In this document: positions 57,155 to 64,000 of the stretch, one piece after another
Layout: every line of letters begins with the position of its first letter
How positions within the stretch are numbered: the stretch's first letter is position 1
Assembly (NCBI GenBank): GCA_025331445.1
Contig: JAIWNE010000124.1
Coordinates: forward strand, 1-64,000
From: Blakeslea trispora
Lineage: Eukaryota > Mucoromycota > Mucoromycetes > Mucorales > Choanephoraceae
Reading direction: 5' to 3'
DNA: 64,000 nucleotides
The notes under the pieces: model-generated
Seen by the model: the letters and a program-made list of their open reading frames with translations, nothing else
Databases searched by the model: none
Told to the model about the DNA's origin: nothing
Program-made: the position numbers and the translations under genes

Positions 57155-57185
57155 TTAATAAACAAGAGCAGCTGGTCCATATATA

Positions 57186-60100
57186 AAAAAAAAATAAGTG
57201 AGTATAGACTCACTTTGCTTTTGAAGGTTAGCTATACAGAGAGAATAAATGAAGAAAGGGAAGGTTTTTTTTGTTAAAGTGTGATATAGAGGGTAATGGG
57301 TGGTTAGCTTTCAAGTTTGAAGCTGATCCGAGGAGATGAGTTGATCTCGGTTTTTTTTACATGTCAAAGGCCATAAAATAAGTAAAAAGACTAAGAAAAA
57401 TAATCTGTGACAAAGAGATTTGGCTAAAAAGGGAAAAAAAATAGCTGTAAAAAGGAAGAGACAATCAAATGGGGGGATTGATTTCAGATTTTATGCAGAA
57501 AATAGGTACAAAAATGGTAAATGGGGGAATAGGTCAAGTGAGGTAAAACAATCTGTGCAAAAAAATAGAAAGTGTATATGCAAAATAATCTAAAAGGTAA
57601 AGAAGTGAAAGGAAGGTAATTTCTTGAGGTTAACTCGGATATTTCAAAAGAAAAGGTGGCAGGCTAAAAGAGAAGAAAAAGAAGTATAAGTCGCCAGAGT
57701 TATACAGCCAAAGACTAGAGAGCCAATTTTTATTTTTTTGTGTAATCACAACAAGGTGTGGAAAGCTAAAGAAGTGTAAAAAGAGGCAAGAAAATTGAAT
57801 AATAAGGATTAAGAAAGATATGAGTGTTCTTTTTTTTTTAATTTCTAATATATCAGTACAAAAAAGTTACGATCTTGGCTAAATGTCGATCTTGAGATCA
57901 CTCATCGCCATCACTGAAGCAACATGAGCACATGGAGAAGAACCCGTTATTGCTGTAAGTGTCTATAAGACAAACAGTATTTGGTATAATGAATAACAGA
58001 GATTCTGAGAGCTAAATAAATAGAAAAAAACTGCTATCATCTCTGTATAAAGTGAGATTGCATAGGATCGTTAGACTCAAGTTGCCATTCATGGGTATAA
58101 ATGAAGCGTAAATAAGATGGAAAAGTCTGACACAGGTGTGAGACTAGAAATCGTAAGTTAGAGAGACGTCTGAAAAGGAAGAAAGAAATATATGTAAACT
58201 AAAAGGTAGTCAAAAGGAAAAAATTAAATAAAAAGAGAAGTGTCTCCAATCCTTACCTGATTTCTATTTTATCTTCAGCTAATGACTTTCACTAAATAAG
58301 GATGAAATGTTTGATAGTCTTTTTTAAGAACTGTTGGTGTCACATATTAGAATTCAATATCAGGACTAAGCGAATCAACAGTATAAACAAACAGTTACAA
58401 AACCTTTGAAATAGATATTGGACTTAATGGTGAAATAGAATCACTTGTTGAGAAGTCAGTAGAAAGGAATAGAGAGATCAATTGTAGACTCTAAAAGAGT
58501 GATCCATTCAACTTTTATATAAAGACAATCAATGATTGCAGATATTCATCAAAATAGGATATCATCAACAACCATCACCATTTTTAATCAATGCTAACAA
58601 TAAACCAAAATTCGCTTTTCAGATTGATCCATTATGATATGTCTTCTTTTCCCATCTGGTTAAAAATCCAACTAGCTCACGATGCAATTCACAGCATAAG
58701 TGCTTAGCTCTCAAAATAATCAAATGCTCTCTGAAGAACCTTTGATCATCTAAATTGTTTGCCGTTGATATGTAAATAGGTTTAAATTTATTACAAAAGA
58801 AGTTGATGATGTTGGTGTTTTGCTTCGACTCAAACTGATAACTCCTACTGGTAGCTTTACCTTAGAATTGTATTTTGTCATTGATAGTATTGGTATCGAA
58901 TAAATCGGATGTAAATTCGGCCAGGTATTATTATTTGGATAGTAAAGGTATTTTCTTTAACGAAATCTGATGAAAAAAGACTGCTATTCCAAACCGAAGA
59001 TGTAGATTGTATGTGTTGCCTTATTCAATCAGCTATGATGATGGCTTTTTTTTTTCTAAAGGTATACATGTGAGTTGAATATTAATTAGGGGAAATGATG
59101 ATTCACCTTAACCTACTTCAAACATATATAAAGATTCATTATAAAATCATCATCTAACAGTTCGTCTAATAAAATATTCATTGTCATGAACTATCAGATT
59201 ATAGATCTATATATAATAGCCTCCAGTTGCTTACCTTGGCTCCAGACCAAGCACGTTTAAAAGCTTCTCATCTAAGATAAATTCCTATCATCATTGATAA
59301 GCTAGAAAATAGTGCAATGAATGATTTGTTTAAATGTGTTTTGATGATATCGTGTTTGAATAACTGCGATTGTCTCTTTTGTGATAGTAAGATGAGTGAC
59401 TGTATGGTGAAGACATAAGCGGTACGAGTCGATCGTAAACAACCCTAAAAAACAAACTACTTTCTATATAGATAAACGAATGGATAGGTTAACGATCATG
59501 TTGAGCGACTGAAGTAAATCATCTTAGACTAAAAAGAAAATACTATCGAGATTCAGAAAAAAAAGGGTGTAGTAATCAATAGAGTGATGCTAAAAAAAGT
59601 AGAGGAAAAAAAAAGAGAGAGAGTAATGTCACCCCCATAAATAACAGGGAGTCTGGGGGGGTCAATTTACTTTTAAAGTATGTCAGGTATCTTAATATAG
59701 GTAAGGAGAGAAAAGATCTGAAACCATCTAAGAGACTGGCCAATCAGATCATTGAATTTCTAATTCTTAAAAAAAGGTAAATGTTGACGAATTAGTTTAC
59801 ATCCTCTCTTTGCATCATATGCTTCAATCAAGAATAAAATAGTTTCTACGACAGTGATGAATTATATTATCTACCTAAAAGAATGAGATATAGTCAAAAA
59901 GTTATTTACAGTAGAAGAATAGGAGAAAAAAGGGCATTATCATTAAATTTAACAAAGACTTTACTTTCATGATGGATGGATTTCATATGCTTTGACTTAC
60001 ATTTGCATATTAAGAACTCACTGGGATAATATTAGCTTGTAAAAAGTGTATACCTGAAAAAAAAAAAGAAACCGCTCATAAGTAAAAAGAAAACAGATTC

Positions 60101-62454
60101 CTATATCTCATTCACAAAAAGGTTTGAATTGAATCGATATATATAGCTGATATTTCGGGTATCAGAACACATCAACATGAAGAACAAACTCAGTATAACA
60201 TAGCGGCCATTTCTTGTCACCAAGAAGCCCTCTTCTTTACCAATACCTTCCAGTTATAAACATAGTATTGTGTCTTGCAATTGCATTAATCTCGTTTGCT
60301 TTATAACTTGTTGCAAGATCATCATTTCATGCCAGTGATAATTGCCATTTGCAGTCCAGAAAGCATGTAAATGTTGTTCTTTGTTGTCCGGTAATCCATA
60401 CATACTGACAGTCTCTTTGAAATAAAAAATGTATGAAATGGCACCAATATCCAATCTAATGATGATACATGTTGATGTTAATGAAACCAAAATGCTGAAG
60501 CTCATATACTGTTGAAAAGGTCTGGTATACTCTCTATTGAAATAAGAACAATCGAAAGTAATGACATCCATAGCAACCCGTTGTGAAGAGGATAGTTTAA
60601 CTGATGTATACCATATAACAATAAAGTGGAAGCAACTTTTCTTAACACAATGAAAAAAGAGGAAACGATAACTATCTTATAAGATAAAGCTTTCAGTGAC
60701 AGTATTATTTTCTACGTATGGAGATGTCAACATACCCTGATCAGCAAATTACTCAGGCCATATTACAACAGTTCAATCTAAGCTAACCGTTCATAAGAAA
60801 TCAAAATGAGATGCATCAAGTCTATCAAGGTATTCGATGAGTGGTCTTCAAGTGAATAATATGCGATTCATGATTTATCAATTACTTACATATATATTGT
60901 ATAGTCTACCATGAAATTATCATGATAAATATTATAACTTCATACAACATCTCTCGGTTGACTGGGCATATCATAATCATTCACATTTGTTGTTGATTTG
61001 TTTGATTTACCAGTTGATGAATGATCTGATTTTCTTTATAATTCTTTTTAACTGATTGTATAACACTTCTTTTCCTATGAATTGTTACAATCATGCAAAT
61101 TAAATATCCAAAGTAATATGTGGATTCTAATACTCTACCTCTATATAACACATCATTTAATCAATGAAACTGTCGTAATCTTTGATTCGAGTTGGGAAAT
61201 ATTCTGTAAAAAAGCCAATTCTTTTAGTTTTTTTTTTGAGAAAAGACCCGCGAAGCTCTGTATACTAAATAGTTGAATAAGAAGTGGAGTGAAAAGATGA
61301 TCTTAGCATGTTAAAGGGTAAGAAGCGTGTAACGGCTATAATACATACTTCAGATACATTCTAAACTATAAAAAAAAGGACAGTTATAGGCAAATTAGTT
61401 AACTCCTATGAGTACTTGTTAACTTTCTTACTACTCATCTGTTGTGCATGTCGACATCTCAGACTTACATGAGCAAGTGAGATGGAAGGCCATCTCGGAA
61501 AAGGGTTAAGAAAAAAGAGGAAATAAATAAAAAGCGTGTACGGCTACCTTAGGGAGCGGTTATTAAAATGATAAAAGTTGGAATACTTGAATGTGATTGG
61601 CAAATTTCCTAAAGATATCAATAAAAAAGGTAAGCCATTATACTAAAGAGATGAGTATCAGATGATAAACTGCTATGCTTTAGGTGGTATACAATAGAAT
61701 TAAGAGTTAAACGATATACAATTGGTCAAAAAATACCATTGATCAACAGGTAGTGTTGTATAAGTAGGTTCTCAGCAGTAACAAAAGAGACAAAGTACGA
61801 CTAAGACTCAACTTTTATTGTTTTGTCCGGATTACGTTCAAAGTAGATTGAATGAGCTTTCTAACTAGTCAAGAATCTATCTCTATTTATACTTTTCTAT
61901 TGATGATGGAAAGTGACTTGGTCTTTGATGCACAATGTCTATCTTTGTTACACCTTATCTTATCTACCAATGAACAACTATTTATAGCAGGCCAACTTTT
62001 ATGACTTCTTGCATTGAGACATAAATAATTAAGCAGTGACATCTTCATAGTTTTACAAGACTTGAGATATTAATATCACCATCATTATCATATGACATCT
62101 TGTAACCATTGTGAGTCTAGATATTCTATTTGTTAATCCTGCAATGATAGCAGTGACATTTGGTTGTCAGGCTAGACACTCAACTCTATAGCTCTGTTAC
62201 AAGTGACTGTGTAATACGTCTCTTTATTTGGTAGTTTATGATCTGAGTCTAGACAGAGGTTACATGTCAACTATTGTGTTGTTCGATACATCGTTCGATA
62301 CAACAGGTAGAGTTGGTTTATCGTGTTATCATTGGAGATTAGATATTTCATTCACTAAATCATGATTTACATTTAAAGAAGAAGTCTAAGATCATAGTTC
62401 AACATGCCACTAAGGAGATATTTTGTGCCAACCACCCTACCCATTATTTATTAA
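57186..62454. other. Gene-free AT-rich block
   Basis: About 5.3 kb in which I see no protein domain, RNA gene, LTR or transposon end. 57230-57830 is purine-rich on the plus strand with short repeats (AATCTGTG near 57403 and 57550, AAAAGG units). The remainder is mixed AT-rich sequence with only short frames. A G-run/C-run pair occurs at about 59630-59662. It follows directly on LINE-3. Confidence 0.5.
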
Positions 62455-62660
62455 AGGTGAAAGAAAATCAAGAGAAAGAAAAGATATAGAAAAAAAATGT
62501 AGCAAAAAAAAAATAAGTAGAAAAAGAAGAAAAAGGAGCGAACAAAAAAAAAAGGAAAGATTAGAAAAGACGAGAAAGAGAACAGAGAAAAAGAAAAAGT
62601 GAAAAAACGGAAAAAAAGTGAAGGACAAGAAAAGCGAGAGAAACAAAAGACCACAGGGAA
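62455..62660 (+). repeat. Polypurine tract
   Basis: Roughly 200 bp almost entirely A and G on the plus strand (GAAAGAAAAG-type units), just downstream of the 3' end of the minus-strand gene at 62748. It also produces spurious Phe/Ser-rich open frames on the minus strand. Confidence 0.75.
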
Positions 62661-62747
62661 GCCAAATCAGAATCAGCTCATTTATCCAAATGTCTAACAA
62701 TAAGTATTAAACAAAAATAAATCCAAGCATCAGAAGCTTTCTATACA

Positions 62748-63615
62748 CTACCTTCTTTTTGGAGACTGGCTTGTGCTGGCTTCATTCTCATAGCTCATCA
62801 TGCTATTAAACGAATCTTCAGCATTTGGAATTCCGTCCAAATCAATCGAAGATGCAGCCTGTCGAATATCCTAAAGTAATGTCAGTAAAAATGATTGAGA
62901 AGGATCACATCAAATTACCCTCTTTCTTCTGGTCTGTCTCTTGGAATAATAGAAATGCTTTAATATCTCTTCCTCCAGCCATGAGTTGATGCAAAGATTT
63001 GAAGGAATATTTTTTGTTTTGTATAATGATCGGAGGAAGCGATGAGCCTTTTCTTTTTGAACTTAGGGGAGATTTTGGTAGGCTATAGTTGGCCAGTTTA
63101 TATCACTCAAATTCAGAACTTTGGTCATCATGTCCACGGCTACAGACCCCAACGAAACAATCATCTCCTTGTACGAGTTTAGCTTGGCTAATTTGGTTTC
63201 AACCACTCTGCTATTATCATCAGAGTTGATCACAGCAGCATCCTTGAGCCAGCTTTCTATGAAATGCTTAACTCTCTGATCAAACACTGGCTTGTCGCTG
63301 TCCAATTGGGATGGTAATGGACACTGGATAGTTGGAGCAGTGAGGACTTCATCCTCATCTTGATATATGGAAAAGCTGCTTTGGTTCACTATTAATTTTC
63401 ATCAAATAAGTTAAAGAAAGAATATTTTGTTACATCATGTAGTTTAATTTACCGTTGCTGACGCTTCGTCCAGTATTGTTGGCTGCAATCATCATTTCTT
63501 TCATTTCTGCCAATTGTTGTATGACAGAAGCTAGCTCATTTTTCAGCTGGATTACATGGTCTGAGGTCTGACGGAAGAACTCAAGGATAGCACTGATTTC
63601 TCTGTTTGAAGGCAT
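62748..63615 (-). pseudogene. Unknown coiled-coil protein, three exons, one nonsense codon
   Basis: ATG 63615. Exons 63615-63453, 63388-62919 and 62870-62748 join in frame (introns 64 and 48 bp, GT-AG, phases 1 and 0) for 252 codons. The N-terminus (residues 4-45) is a coiled coil (ILEFFRQTSDHVIQLKNELASVIQQL). An acidic linker and a helical domain follow (FDQRVKHFIESWLKD, LSDINWPTIAYQNLP). Next come TAA (63063-63065), a basic helical stretch (VQKEKAHRFLRSLYKTKNIPS, INSWLEEEILKHFYYSKRQTRRKR) and a Ser-rich tail. I do not recognise the family. Its layout (N-terminal coiled coil, basic segment, several short introns) resembles the CACTA accessory gene at 8343-9496; that link is speculative. It could also be a host gene with an error or pseudogenising mutation. 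Confidence 0.65.
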
Positions 63616-64000
63616 AATAATAAAGAAAGGCTTGTATACGTGAAGTTAGATAAGACAAAGAAAATATGCTCTCAAAACGTTTTTTATTTAAATAAACGCA
63701 AGTATCCTTATGCTAGAAATATAAATGTTATTTTCTTCTATTCTTTAGGATAAGTGTCAACAAGGAATAGCGTTATTAATTTATGTGATGATGCATCTGA
63801 CTACGAAAAGGGGTCATTTACTCTTGAATGCGCTCTCCCATTCAAAGTATATCTTTGTCAGTGCTTACATTTTTTTTTAGATATGTTTTATGGGTAGTTT
63901 TTTATCTAAATAATTTTTACCAACTTTATTTTGTTTCAAAGTTACAATGAGTGTTTTGTGTCATAATTATAATATGTAAGTTACTAACCAATTACTTGTT
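63616..64000. other. Upstream region of the coiled-coil gene
   Basis: AT-rich, with no frame of note. It presumably contains the promoter of the minus-strand gene at 63615, but no clear TATA box was assigned. Confidence 0.3.

Larger units (their letters stand above)
51450..57185 (+). mobile_element. LINE-3: APE-type LINE with CCHC ORF1
   Basis: ORF1 (51526-53031), ORF2 (53041-57048), a 3' stem-loop (57133-57154) and an A-rich tail (57184-57195 region). It is the same family group as LINE-2, judged by shared motif order and the ORF1 C-terminal finger. The 5' start is placed after the Helitron-B Walker A remnant but is not exact. It is one of the better preserved elements here (one nonsense codon in each ORF and one frameshift in ORF2). 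Confidence 0.85.

Noticed and set aside
59625..59665. C-run/G-run pair as a G-quadruplex or hairpin
   Set aside because: A single G-run of seven and short C-run; neither a quadruplex pattern nor a clean stem.
60254..60571. 105-residue minus-strand frame with ATG in the gene-free block
   Set aside because: Composition is not absurd for a protein, but it has no motif, no detectable flanking exons and no support beyond length.
57286..62455. TAATGGGT/ACCCATTA inverted similarity at the two edges of the gene-free block, possibly TIRs
   Set aside because: Only about 16 bp with a 4-base gap, no further similarity inward and no target duplication.
62437..62700. Minus-strand frames rich in Phe, Leu and Ser
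   Set aside because: Artefact of the polypurine tract, which reads as poly-Phe/Ser/Leu.

Overview
The window looks like a transposon-packed stretch of an early-diverging fungal nucleus, most likely Mucoromycota (probably Mucorales). The reasons are 45-70 bp GT-AG introns, AT-rich intergenic DNA, a eukaryotic tRNA-Gly, and this combination of element families (CACTA with a Tnp2-type transposase, Merlin, MULE, Tc1, Helitron, Ty3, APE-type LINEs). No ordinary host protein gene is certain. Genus is inference. Nearly every coding region carries at least one nonsense codon or frameshift, so most protein entries are called pseudogenes although their domains are easy to read.

Layout: (1) 13-10921: two CACTA elements stand head to tail, separated and flanked by the same trinucleotide GCG. 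The first (3.4 kb) has no transposase; the second (7.5 kb) has a Tnp2-like transposase and a convergent four-exon accessory gene. (2) 11318-13797: a Merlin element with a complete four-exon transposase model and two inward-facing tRNA-like Pol III units. It abuts a truncated Ty3 element (gag and half of pol, 13798-16335). (3) 16562-22277: a LINE (LINE-1) whose 24-bp target-site duplication includes the first 15 nt of a tRNA-Gly(GCC) gene, so the tRNA at 22287-22357 is still whole. (4) 23753-33161: a Helitron (Helitron-A), with a complete Ty3 element (321-bp LTRs, 23918-29386) inserted at the end of its helicase reading frame. (5) about 33990-41375: LINE-2, split cleanly at a TA by a Tc1 element (39236-40862). 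(6) 41419-51440: Helitron-B, split by a minus-strand MULE (43173-49444), which itself holds a MULE with an OTU protease-like region (43198-46990). Helitron-B stops at its helicase Walker A motif, where LINE-3 (about 51450-57185) begins. (7) about 57.2-62.7 kb: 5.5 kb with no credible genes, then a short three-exon coiled-coil gene (62748-63615).

How the parts relate: each autonomous family carries its own mobility enzyme (DDE transposases; Rep/helicase; gag-pol; ORF1 plus endonuclease/RT). The insertion order can be read from interrupted reading frames and target duplications. Points most worth checking: the shared-GCG CACTA tandem, the LINE insertion that duplicated rather than destroyed a tRNA gene, a 3'-terminal stem-loop with compensatory changes in LINE-2 and LINE-3, the four-fold inverted repeat layout of the Tc1 element, the OTU-bearing MULE, and the gene-free block beside LINE-3.
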